64,000 nt of DNA from positions 1,240,001-1,304,000 of the forward strand of contig NZ_CP043633.1 of assembly GCF_012974865.1 (NCBI RefSeq). Direction: 5' to 3'. This DNA comes from Nonlabens sp. Ci31 (lineage in GTDB: Bacteria > Bacteroidota > Bacteroidia > Flavobacteriales > Flavobacteriaceae). Of the stretch, positions 55,912 through 63,759 are shown piece by piece; position 1 is the first letter of the stretch, and every line of letters begins with the position of its first letter. Position numbers and translations under genes: made by a program. The notes under the pieces were generated by a model. The model had not been told where the DNA came from, searched no databases, and saw only the letters and a list, made by a program, of their open reading frames with translations.

Positions 55912-56115
55912 GAAGCACAACGTTTGGTATATGAGCTGTGCGGGCGAGAATTGCAAAAGCCATTCGGTTAGCACAAGCCGATTTTTACAAATTCCGCTTT
56001 TTATTTTTTGTTTGTATCAAAAGTCGGATTTGTTAAAATTCGGCGACTTCCAAATATACCCTAACTTTTAATTAAGCAACAACTCCCGCATTGCTTATAT
56101 ACTTTGTTGTGCTTA
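55912..56115 (-). repeat. attC-like element, long type (198 bp between cores)
   Basis: Left box GAAGCACAAC, right box GTTGTGCTTA. The outer arms are GTATATGAGCTGTGCGGGCG and GCATTGCTTATATAC. The inner arms are GCCGATTTTTACAAATTCCG and CGGATTTGTTAAAATTCGGC. It is more diverged from the other long elements, yet still paired. Confidence 0.86.
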
Positions 56116-56121
56116 GTTTAT

Positions 56122-57126
56122 TTACAGGCTAATTAGGTGACCTATTAACGCTGATAATGCATTAATTAATAAACCAATAATTATTGAAACCACTAAACCT
56201 CCAAGCAATTTATTATTGTCTTTTTTTACTTCTGAAAATCGATTTTTATCTCCCTTTGTAAATTCAAACATTGGATTTCGTTGTAGTCTTCCAATTTGTT
56301 TTCGCATAATCCTATCTGCGAATAATATTCCTGATTGGTAAAAAAAATAAAAAATGGCAATTGAAATAGTGAACATAAAAAACATTCGATTTTCACTGCC
56401 AGAAGGAATATAACTTTTGTCGGTTGTTAAAACTAATGGGAACAAATAGTTTAGAAAAATGATAGCTCCGGTAATAAACGATAGAATAACAAAGTATCTT
56501 ATTTTATCGTCGTGACGGGAAATGAATTTGACTAAACTTTGACTTTCGGCATTTTTGGGTAAAGCATCATACCATTCCGAAACAATAGTTTTAAGTTCAT
56601 TACAAATTTGAGAATTTATAAAATCAATTTTACAACTCATTTGAGCTTGTGCTTCATCTAAATCATATTCTTCTCCACCTTGAAATACGACTTGTATCAT
56701 TTCACTCGGTTTCAAGTTATTACCAATTCTTACTCTCAGAGTGTGTGTTTGAGGAATTTTGTGTGTTTGGTTAGGTAAGATTAAATTAAAATCCCATAAT
56801 AATGAAATGTATTTTGTTCGTGCAGAAATATTCCAATCGGTGTTCTTAAATTCACTCCAATTTCCAAATGACTTTATTTCTCTATTAGTCAATCCGACTG
56901 TAACTTCTGCTATATCTGTAATTAGTTCGTGTAAACTAAGTTTAGAGTAAATCTTATCGTTTAATTCGATTATATCACTGTATTTAAAATGCTTATTGTC
57001 TGTAAATAATTTGATATCCGTATCACGTTTACCTTTTATTAAATAATAAAGAGATTGAAATTGCTTAATTTGATTTTCATCGGCAACTGCAATGTTACTA
57101 TTTTGGTTAGTTGGTTTTTGTTCCAT
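56122..57126 (-). CDS. Cassette membrane protein of unknown function
   Basis: 334 residues. The N-terminal 200 residues are soluble and contain a beta-rich region. Three membrane segments follow (YFVILSFITGAIIFLNYLF, MFFMFTISIAIFYFFYQSG and LGGLVVSIIIGLLINALSAL). No family recognised. Cassette boxes agree over 10 nt. Confidence 0.6.
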   Translation of the reverse strand: MEQKPTNQNSNIAVADENQIKQFQSLYYLIKGKRDTDIKLFTDNKHFKYSDIIELNDKIYSKLSLHELITDIAEVTVGLTNREIKSFGNWSEFKNTDWNISARTKYISLLWDFNLILPNQTHKIPQTHTLRVRIGNNLKPSEMIQVVFQGGEEYDLDEAQAQMSCKIDFINSQICNELKTIVSEWYDALPKNAESQSLVKFISRHDDKIRYFVILSFITGAIIFLNYLFPLVLTTDKSYIPSGSENRMFFMFTISIAIFYFFYQSGILFADRIMRKQIGRLQRNPMFEFTKGDKNRFSEVKKDNNKLLGGLVVSIIIGLLINALSALIGHLISL

Positions 57127-57141
57127 ATCTTTTTTTTAAAT

Positions 57142-57342
57142 TAAGCACAACGTCTCGTATATGAAACGTAGCGTGTAAAAAGACGCTATCGTTTCGGATT
57201 ATACACGAGCCGAATTTTTAAATTTTTCTTTTTATATTTCTTTAACTAAAAGCCAAATTTAAAAATTTGGCGGTCTTTGCAAATACACACAAACCTCTCG
57301 GAAAGCCTATAATAGCTATGTTTTATATACATTGTTAGCAAC
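57142..57342 (-). repeat. attC-like element, long type (196 bp between cores)
   Basis: Left box TAAGCACAAC, right box GTTAGCAAC. It is very close in sequence to the element at 50599-50800 (same CGTATATGAAACGTAGCG and ATAGCTATGTTTTATATAC), which shows recent common origin. Confidence 0.88.
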
Positions 57343-57348
57343 TGGGCT

Positions 57349-59121
57349 TTATCGGTAATCTAATATATATCCGAATTTTTCATCAATCAACTTATTACTA
57401 ACATTTTGTTCTAATATTTTTCCTTGTAAATCAGTCGAAAAGTATCTGCCATTATCTTTGACATAAATTGTGTCTAAAGGTTTATTAGTTAAATAAGGCC
57501 ATTCCCATAAAACTTCCTCGTATTTTATTGGATGAACGAGATTATTGTTCCAATCAATTGTTCCGTAAAGCTTATTATTTTTCACTTTAATAAGTTTTGA
57601 ATTATCAACCCAAATTTCATCATATTCCGTTGGTATAACAATTTCTCCTTCACGACTAATAAGTCCTTTTTTTGCATTTTTGGTTACAAAATGCTCTGTT
57701 GGCCCATATTCCACCCAATTGGATATTTCATTAAACTCAATTGGTATAATCACGTTTTCATTTTTGTCAATTATACCAAAAAGTCCGTTTTGTTGGACTA
57801 TGAATTTATTATTTCTATCATAATGAACTGGCGTAATATCTTGATAAGAAAATGATACTATTTGCTTTCCCATTTCGTCCAAAATTCCAACTTTATCTAC
57901 TTCCTTAAAAACGAAATGTTTGGTTAACTTTTGTGAGTATGCATTATCATATTTAAAAGGAAGTATAACTTTACCTTTATAGTCAATTAATCCATATTTT
58001 CCGTTTTGTTTTGCATAAGTTACTTTCTTACCATCAAAAGGCTCTATTTTTAGATATTCAAATGGAATTTCAACATTGCCCTTATCAGAAACTGTTCCGA
58101 CCATTCCGTTACTTTTGGTGGTAAGAAAATATCTTTGATGTGATATCTCATTTTTATAACTATCCCATTCAAATTCTTTAATGTCAAAATCAGTTATTGG
58201 ATTTGCACTTTTACTCAAAAGCTGAATGTTTTTACCTTTCTTAACTGCAAAAAGGTCAGATTCATTTGAATATTCAGTTGGATGTTCGATGAAGTCGTAT
58301 TTAATTGGTAGAATAACATTACCAAGAGTGTCGATAATCCCATACTTGCCATTTTTTGCAACAATCGCTAAATAGTTCCGAAAAGGCTCCGCTGCGTCAT
58401 ACGTTCCAAAATTCACTACCTCTTTAAAATCTTCATTGAGATAAGCTATTTTGCCATTTTTTTCAACTCTGCAAAGACCTCGTTTGAAATAGGTATAATT
58501 GCGGTCATCATAATATGACTCGGTTATTTTGTCAAAATCAAAATCTGTTAGTTGTTCGCCACTACAAGAGAAAAATGCCCATTTTTTATTTTGCATTACA
58601 CAAACAAATGAATCTATTTTATTGCTTTTAACTTTTTCAAATTTTATTGGAACAACTTGATTTCCTTTTTGGTCAATAAATCCATATTTGCCATTCAATC
58701 TGGCACTCGCCAATTTACATTTGTAAAAGTGACTTTCATTTTCATATTTGAATGGAATAACAACAACTCCATTTCTATCGATATATCCAAATTTTCCATT
58801 TTTTTTCGCAGGTGCAAGTCCGTGAGAAAATACACTTAAATCGTCATAAATAAATGGTATTAAAGTGTCTTGAGCGATATTTATATAACCTCTTTTTCCA
58901 TTATTTTCTCCAAGTATCATTCCTTCTTCGCCAATTGGATTCAGAAATTTATATTTGTTAAGAGGTATAATTGTATCTCCATCTTGGTTTACAAATCCCC
59001 AAGTTTTATTACCACTAATTCTTTTGTAGGTTTGAGATTCAGACGAATTCAATTCCGACTTATTTGATTTACAAGAAATCACAAGCGAAAGAATAAGCAA
59101 TATGTTAATTAATGTTCTCAA
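57349..59121 (-). CDS. Cassette lipoprotein with WG (KWG) repeats
   Basis: 590 residues from the TTG at 59121. The longer frame to 59238 runs through the attC element. The TTG start gives a good lipoprotein signal (RTLINILLILSLVISC). The rest is about ten or more WG repeats of the form 'NGKYGFID..GNVVIPIKYD' (for example KNGKYGIIDTLGNVILPIKY). WG-repeat proteins are common Bacteroidota surface proteins of unknown ligand. A repeat lipoprotein this long is an unusually big cassette gene. Confidence 0.82.
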   Translation of the reverse strand: MRTLINILLILSLVISCKSNKSELNSSESQTYKRISGNKTWGFVNQDGDTIIPLNKYKFLNPIGEEGMILGENNGKRGYINIAQDTLIPFIYDDLSVFSHGLAPAKKNGKFGYIDRNGVVVIPFKYENESHFYKCKLASARLNGKYGFIDQKGNQVVPIKFEKVKSNKIDSFVCVMQNKKWAFFSCSGEQLTDFDFDKITESYYDDRNYTYFKRGLCRVEKNGKIAYLNEDFKEVVNFGTYDAAEPFRNYLAIVAKNGKYGIIDTLGNVILPIKYDFIEHPTEYSNESDLFAVKKGKNIQLLSKSANPITDFDIKEFEWDSYKNEISHQRYFLTTKSNGMVGTVSDKGNVEIPFEYLKIEPFDGKKVTYAKQNGKYGLIDYKGKVILPFKYDNAYSQKLTKHFVFKEVDKVGILDEMGKQIVSFSYQDITPVHYDRNNKFIVQQNGLFGIIDKNENVIIPIEFNEISNWVEYGPTEHFVTKNAKKGLISREGEIVIPTEYDEIWVDNSKLIKVKNNKLYGTIDWNNNLVHPIKYEEVLWEWPYLTNKPLDTIYVKDNGRYFSTDLQGKILEQNVSNKLIDEKFGYILDYR

Positions 59122-59136
59122 TGTTTGTCTTGCCTT

Positions 59137-59276
59137 GTTGCTAACGGGATTGTGTATGGTTAGTTGCGTGGTTGAAGCAACTAATTTAGCAAAAGGAAAC
59201 CAAACGTTAGGGAAATCCGAAGGATTTTCCGAGTACACATAGACCTAAGCAATTAATTATACACTGTGTTACCTGC
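59137..59276 (-). repeat. attC-like element, short type (about 136 bp between cores)
   Basis: Left box GTTGCTAAC, right box GTTACCTGC. GTGTATGG near the left pairs with ATTATACAC near the right. An inner hairpin TTAGTTGC and GCAACTAA lies left of centre, and a second, GGAAATCC and GGATTTTCC, right of centre. Same type as the IS110-split element at 51545. Confidence 0.85.
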
Positions 59277-59341
59277 TGGTTTAATTATTCTTTTAAGTTG
59301 ATGTGTCTATTTTATGTTAATTTGTTTCACGATGAGATCGT

Positions 59342-59385
59342 TAAACCAAAAAGACACTATAACTTTAAGGTGTCTTTTTGGTTTA
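59342..59385 (-). terminator. Terminator of the beta-barrel cassette gene
   Basis: Perfect 16-bp stem (59342-59357 with 59370-59385, TAAACCAAAAAGACAC and its complement) and a 12-nt loop. It lies 13 nt after the stop codon of the minus-strand gene. Confidence 0.85.
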
Positions 59386-59398
59386 GATTTGGTATAAC

Positions 59399-59956
59399 TT
59401 AAAACTTATATCCCAATGAAATCTGAAATACACTATTTTTTATATCAGGGTTTTCTACAACTGTTGTAATACCGTAATTATATCGTGCTTGCGCAAATAG
59501 ATTAGAATTGATATTATATCCAAAACCTAAATTAAGGCCAAAATCAAAACTTGAGGCATCTGTTTCAGCATCAGCAATTGAACTATTATTAAATTCTGCT
59601 TTATCATTAACCAAAAATGACACTTGCGGTCCAGCTTCTAAACTGAATTTTTCAGACAGATAATATTTTGCCATCAAAGGGATTACTAGATAATCTAATT
59701 TGATTTTTATTGAATTTTCAGCTTCTGAACCTTGTCTGGAATATAATAATTCTGGTTGAAGTGAAAACTTTTCGTTTAGTTCAAATTCGGCAAATCCACC
59801 AACGTGAAAACTGAAGATATTATTCCTGTCTGCGTCACCTCCGGTGAAGTTGGAAATATTAAGTCCTGTTTTTAATCCAAAATTTACATCTTGAGCTATA
59901 ATTGAATTTGATAGTCCTAAAATAGCAATAATTGATAGTAGCAAAAGGTTTTTCAT
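59399..59956 (-). CDS. PorT-like outer-membrane beta-barrel protein in a cassette
   Basis: 185 residues with a signal peptide (KNLLLLSIIAILGLSNSIIAQ). The sequence FGLKTGLNISNFTGGDAD, PELLYSRQGSE, YLVIPLMAKYYLSEKFSLEAG and the final VFQISLGYKF is typical of the Bacteroidota 'outer membrane protein beta-barrel' (PorT-like) family. Unlike most cassette genes it carries its own terminator. Boxes at 60131-60139 and 59268-59276 agree over 9 nt. Confidence 0.88.
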   Translation of the reverse strand: MKNLLLLSIIAILGLSNSIIAQDVNFGLKTGLNISNFTGGDADRNNIFSFHVGGFAEFELNEKFSLQPELLYSRQGSEAENSIKIKLDYLVIPLMAKYYLSEKFSLEAGPQVSFLVNDKAEFNNSSIADAETDASSFDFGLNLGFGYNINSNLFAQARYNYGITTVVENPDIKNSVFQISLGYKF

Positions 59957-60130
59957 AATTTATATATTTTTAATTTATTTTGAAGAACCATATCAAAAGT
60001 CACGCCAAATTATTTAAGATTGATATATAGCTACGTGTAATTAATTTATAGCTCGTTACAATAGAAAAAGAAAAGAATTAAGACCGGAATTATTAAGATA
60101 ATCTTTCAAATTGTCATTTTTTTTTAGCTT

Positions 60131-60331
60131 GCAGGTAACGTCTCTGTATATGGCTCGTAGCGTGCAAATTAAACAATTATTTTCGGATGAAGCACGAGAC
60201 GAATTTTTAAATTTTTCTTATTATCTTTTTTTACTAATAAGCCAAATTTAAAAATTTGGCGTACTCGCAAATATGCCTTAACTTCGATTAATCAACTACC
60301 TAGCTATGAGCTATATACGTTGTTGTGAGCA
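60131..60331 (-). repeat. attC-like element, long type (196 bp between cores)
   Basis: Left box GCAGGTAAC, right box GTTGTGAGCA. The outer arms GTATATGGCTCGTAGCG and CTATGAGCTATATAC are complementary. The inner arms are ACGAATTTTTAAATTTTTC and GCCAAATTTAAAAATTTGGC. Confidence 0.88.
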
Positions 60332-60338
60332 GTTTTTT

Positions 60339-60914
60339 CTACATTATGTCGTCTGCTCTAATTATTTCAATATTTGGATTTATCTTTTCTATTAATTCAG
60401 TTATTAAACTAATATCTCGAGTATTCATTCTTCGTCCTGTGATTATTTCGTGAACAGAAATTTTTACGTATTGTTCGTTCATTGTAAAAATCCGCTTTTC
60501 TTCTTCGTAAGCCCAAACATCTAATTTATGACAGAGAATTTGTCGAGCAGTTTGGTCGTTATAATCTTGGTCTCTGACATAAGTTATTCCGTTATATAAC
60601 ACGTTTTCAGTGGTATAATTTGGGTCACTAATTCTCACTCCAATTGCTACTCCAGTTTGTCCGTTTGCATAGTGTGACCACATCAGTTCGTTATTCCTGA
60701 CTTTTGATAATGAGCATATTCTTAATTCTCCTTTTTCATTCCTTATTTTCTCACGAACACTGTGATTTAGTTCTCCGTGTCTATAGTAATATTGACCTTC
60801 CATTGGGTCATTCAAATCTTTGTATCGAGCAGCGTAAAGTCTGTTTTTTAAAATTATGTCAACAAAGTTTTTAAAGTTGTCTAAACTTCTGTATTTGTAT
60901 AATAGCTCGTTCAT
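60339..60914 (-). CDS. DUF2971-domain protein
   Basis: 191 residues. LLYKYRSLDNFKNFVDIILK, LYAARYKDLNDPMEGQYYY, RICSLSKVRNNELMWSHYAN and QTGVAIGVRI are the recognised DUF2971 pattern. Its function is unknown, but it is frequent in mobile and defence regions. It overlaps the upstream gene by 4 nt (ATGA), so the two share a cassette. Confidence 0.85.
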   Translation of the reverse strand: MNELLYKYRSLDNFKNFVDIILKNRLYAARYKDLNDPMEGQYYYRHGELNHSVREKIRNEKGELRICSLSKVRNNELMWSHYANGQTGVAIGVRISDPNYTTENVLYNGITYVRDQDYNDQTARQILCHKLDVWAYEEEKRIFTMNEQYVKISVHEIITGRRMNTRDISLITELIEKINPNIEIIRADDIM

Positions 60915-61408
60915 TTTTTGCCTTTCCGCTTTAATTTTAGTTCCGCTTTCCTATGCTTATATTTCATCTTCACTAACTCTAATTGCGTTTCTAATATTTT
61001 TTCTAAATCAGATTCGTTTAATTCGTTTGTGATTTCAAGTCTAGTTGTTTCATCTTCGGAAATTTGAAATGTTAATACAGCTTTTGGAAGTTTATATTCT
61101 GGTTCTTGTCCAGAAACTAACTTCGCAGGCCTACTATTTCTATGTTTTTTCCAAATCTTTTTAATTGTTTTAGTGAAATTTTTAGTCAATTTTTCTGCAA
61201 TTCCTTTGGCTAATTCTTCCGTAACTTTAAGTGAAAAATATATACCAAAGAGAATTATAAAATCCTCTGGTTTAGTTCCAAGAGCGTAAATCGGCATTTG
61301 CTCTTTTTCTTCTGGAATTTCAGTTTCAAAACCTAGATTTTCTAAATCCACAAAGTCATTTCGGTCAATTCCGTGCAAGTAATTTACTTTGATTTCTTTA
61401 CTGTTCAT
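60911..61408 (-). CDS. Cassette protein of unknown function, partner of DUF2971
   Basis: 165 residues from the ATG at 61408; the GTG at 61429 lies inside the cassette core box and is less likely. An amphipathic or membrane-like segment (KPEDFIILFGIYFSLKVTEEL) is followed by very basic stretches (KTIKKIWKKHRNSRPAK and the C-terminal KRKGKK). No family recognised. Confidence 0.55.
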   Translation of the reverse strand: MNSKEIKVNYLHGIDRNDFVDLENLGFETEIPEEKEQMPIYALGTKPEDFIILFGIYFSLKVTEELAKGIAEKLTKNFTKTIKKIWKKHRNSRPAKLVSGQEPEYKLPKAVLTFQISEDETTRLEITNELNESDLEKILETQLELVKMKYKHRKAELKLKRKGKK

Positions 61409-61422
61409 TGGTTGGTTTAAAT

Positions 61423-61457
61423 TGCTCACAACAATTGGATATCGTCATTGACGATAT
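61423..61457 (-). repeat. First cassette core box and flanking hairpin, right edge of the array
   Basis: Box TGCTCACAAC (61423-61432) is the exact 10-nt complement partner of 60322-60331 and starts the first cassette. Immediately outside is a perfect hairpin ATATCGTC-ATT-GACGATAT (61439-61457). No attC arm or integrase gene follows. 61458-61616 shows no other feature. Confidence 0.7.
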
Positions 61458-61616
61458 TTTTATTATAGATAGCAATGTAGTTGATTTTTAATAATTGGAC
61501 ACCATACGGGATAGGAGACCAACTTTTCTTTATAGGTGACCATAATGTAGGCCATTTTTTAGGATTATAGGCGCTCCTATAGGATGAGAGAAATCCTAAC
61601 AGCTTGATTTTAAATT

Positions 61617-62173
61617 ATAAAAAAATCCCAACCATTTCTGATTGGGATATTGCTCCTCTTCTTGGGCTTACCACATCGAGCGCGGCACAGGCTTCTCGCC
61701 CATAAACTTCCTTGCATAAAAAAAGACCTTATATTTCTATAAAGTCTTTCTTGTTATTTGCTCCTCTTCTTGGGCTTGCCGCATCGAGTGCGGCACAGGC
61801 TTCTCGCCCATAGATTTTAGGGCATAAAAAAATCCCAACCATTGCTGATTGGGATTATGCGTCTCTTCTTGGGCTTACCGCATCAAGTGCGGCACAGGCT
61901 TCTCGCCCATAAACTTCCTTGCATAAAAAAAGACCTTATATTTCTATAAAGTCTTTCTTGTTATTTGCTCCTCTTCTTGGGCTTACCGCATCAAGTGCGG
62001 CACAGGCTTCTCGCCCATAAACTTCCTTGCATAAAAAAAGACCTTATATTTCTATAAAGTCTTTCTTGTTATTTGCTCCTCTTCTTGGGCTTACCGCATC
62101 GAGTGCGGCACAGGCTTCTCGCCCATAGATTTTAGGGCATAAAAAAATCCCAACCATTGCTGATTGGGATTAT
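61617..62173 (-). repeat. Five tandem tRNA-Asn-end modules alternating with terminator hairpins
   Basis: Five 53-nt modules lie at 61652-61704, 61760-61812, 61859-61911, 61967-62019 and 62075-62127. On plus they begin GCTCCTCTTCTTGGGCT, the last 17 nt region of tRNA-Asn in reverse, and end CTTCTCGCCCATA. Each can fold: TGGGC with GCCCA and CCGCA with TGCGG. Spacers are of two kinds: one with AAAGAC-TATAAAGTCTTT hairpins, one with AATCCCAA-TTGGGATT hairpins. The spacing is 108, 99, 108, 108 and 99 nt. Confidence 0.75.
62146..62171 (-). terminator. Terminator after tRNA-Asn
   Basis: Stem AATCCCAA (62146-62153) with TTGGGATT (62164-62171), followed on the minus strand by seven T. The same hairpin recurs twice more in the tandem array. 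Confidence 0.85.
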
Positions 62174-62174
62174 G

Positions 62175-62248
62175 CTCCTCTTCTTGGGCTCGAACCAAGG
62201 ACCCTCTGATTAACAGTCAGATGCTCTAACCAACTGAGCTAAAGAGGA
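62175..62248 (-). tRNA. tRNA-Asn (GUU)
   Basis: 74 nt. The acceptor TCCTCTT pairs with AAGAGGA, the D arm is GCTCAGTTGGTTAGAGC, the anticodon loop CTGTTAA gives GTT, and the T arm contains GGTTCGAGCCC. The discriminator is G; CCA is not encoded. Confidence 0.95.
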
Positions 62249-62356
62249 CTGTGATATACACAAACTCAAGCTATTTGCTTAAGCGATGGCAAATTTACTA
62301 CGTTTTTTAATTGTAGCAAACTTTTACATAAGAAAAATCACTATTTCTTATGTAAT

Positions 62357-63694
62357 TTAATTAAATAGTGCCTTAAACAAATCATTTCCATTGGCATACA
62401 ACATCAATCCTAATAATATAACGATTCCTATGATCTGTGCTTTTTCTAAAAATTTATCTCCTGGCTTGCGACCTGTGATCATTTCATAAAGTAAAAACGT
62501 TACATGACCACCGTCTAGTGCGGGAATAGGTAAGATGTTCATTATGGCTAATACAAAGGAAATCCAAGCAGTACGCTCCCAAAACTTCGTCCAGTCCCAA
62601 GTATCAGGATACAACTTTGCAATCGTTCCAAAACCACCCAACTGACTAGCGCCTTTTTTAGTAAAAACATACTTGAACTGCACAATATAATCGTGCATGG
62701 TCCAGTAACCATGAGAAACACCAAGGTTGACACTTTCAGCAAAGCTATACTCCACCTCAGTAGTAGTTAGATAATCAGCAGTCGGCTTTTTTCTAAATCC
62801 GAGGATTCTTTCTTTATTATTTTTAAAATCAATGGTTTTACTCTCTACAACTCCATTTTTATCTTGATATTTAATAACAAACGGAATGCTATCAGTTATT
62901 TTATGGTTAATGGCATAGGTATAATCTGAATTGTACTTAATAGGGTAGCCTGCCATTTCAACAATAGTCATCCCCGGTTGTAAGCCTATAGAATCGGCTT
63001 TAGTTCCTTGAGCCACCTCGCTCACTTCAAAAGGAAATCTAGGCTCTAGCGGGCCCATAATATCTGCCTCAAAAACACGATTCCCTATATCTTCTGGGAT
63101 ACTAATGTTTACTGGATTTCCATTTCTTAATACAGTAACTGAAGCTACATCTCTAAAAACCATTCTGTTAATAAGGTTTTGAGCGATGTTTATGGTGTCA
63201 CCATTAACTAATAAAACTTGATCTCCCTGTTCAAAACCTATTTCTTCCAGGACTGGAGGTATTCCAAAGCCAAATTTATAATCTGATCCGGTAGCTTTAT
63301 TAGAACCATTGGCATAAAACAACATGATGTAGATAAAGAATCCCACTACTACATTGACAAAAACTCCACCTAACATGATGATGAGTCGCTGCCACGCTGG
63401 CTTGGATCTAAATTCCCATTCTTTAGGTTCTTGAGCCATTTGCTCTTTGTCCATGCTCTCATCGATCATTCCAGAGATCTTTACATAACCTCCTAGAGGC
63501 AGCCAGCCTATACCGTATACCGTATCACCTATTTTCTTTTTAAATAGAGAATACTTGATATCAAAGAAGAGATAGAATTTTTCTACTCGTATTTTAAAAA
63601 GTCGAGCAGGAATAAAATGCCCTAACTCATGTAAAACAATAAGTAGGGAAAGACTCATTAAGAAATTTATAATCAGAACAACCGTAGGATGCAT
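62357..63694 (-). CDS. rseP: RIP metalloprotease RseP (site-2 protease)
   Basis: 445 residues. The first membrane helix carries the zinc motif VLHELGHFIPAR (near residue 21-32). It is followed by GYVKISGMIDE, a membrane segment and PDZ region (VNGDTINIAQNLI; GLQPGMTIVEMAG). The C-terminal NILPIPALDGGHVTFLLYE supplies the third zinc ligand. It cleaves membrane-spanning anti-sigma factors and remnant signal peptides in the inner membrane. Length is normal. Confidence 0.93.
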   Translation of the reverse strand: MHPTVVLIINFLMSLSLLIVLHELGHFIPARLFKIRVEKFYLFFDIKYSLFKKKIGDTVYGIGWLPLGGYVKISGMIDESMDKEQMAQEPKEWEFRSKPAWQRLIIMLGGVFVNVVVGFFIYIMLFYANGSNKATGSDYKFGFGIPPVLEEIGFEQGDQVLLVNGDTINIAQNLINRMVFRDVASVTVLRNGNPVNISIPEDIGNRVFEADIMGPLEPRFPFEVSEVAQGTKADSIGLQPGMTIVEMAGYPIKYNSDYTYAINHKITDSIPFVIKYQDKNGVVESKTIDFKNNKERILGFRKKPTADYLTTTEVEYSFAESVNLGVSHGYWTMHDYIVQFKYVFTKKGASQLGGFGTIAKLYPDTWDWTKFWERTAWISFVLAIMNILPIPALDGGHVTFLLYEMITGRKPGDKFLEKAQIIGIVILLGLMLYANGNDLFKALFN

Positions 63695-63759
63695 ATATTT
63701 TAATTTAAGAGCCGCAAAAATAGGTCATTCAGGACAGTTGGCATAATGCTAGTATAGAT

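Noticed and set aside
55898..55963. Longer N-terminus of the HEYIH protein
   Set aside because: The extra residues are translated from the attC-like element and its core box.
59122..59238. Longer N-terminus of the WG-repeat lipoprotein
   Set aside because: It would be translated from the short attC-like element and would bury the lipoprotein signal.
61617..62173. CRISPR-like look of the regularly spaced repeats
   Set aside because: The repeated module is 53 nt and shares sequence with tRNA-Asn. There are only two spacer types, which recur almost exactly and are terminator hairpins, and no cas genes are near.
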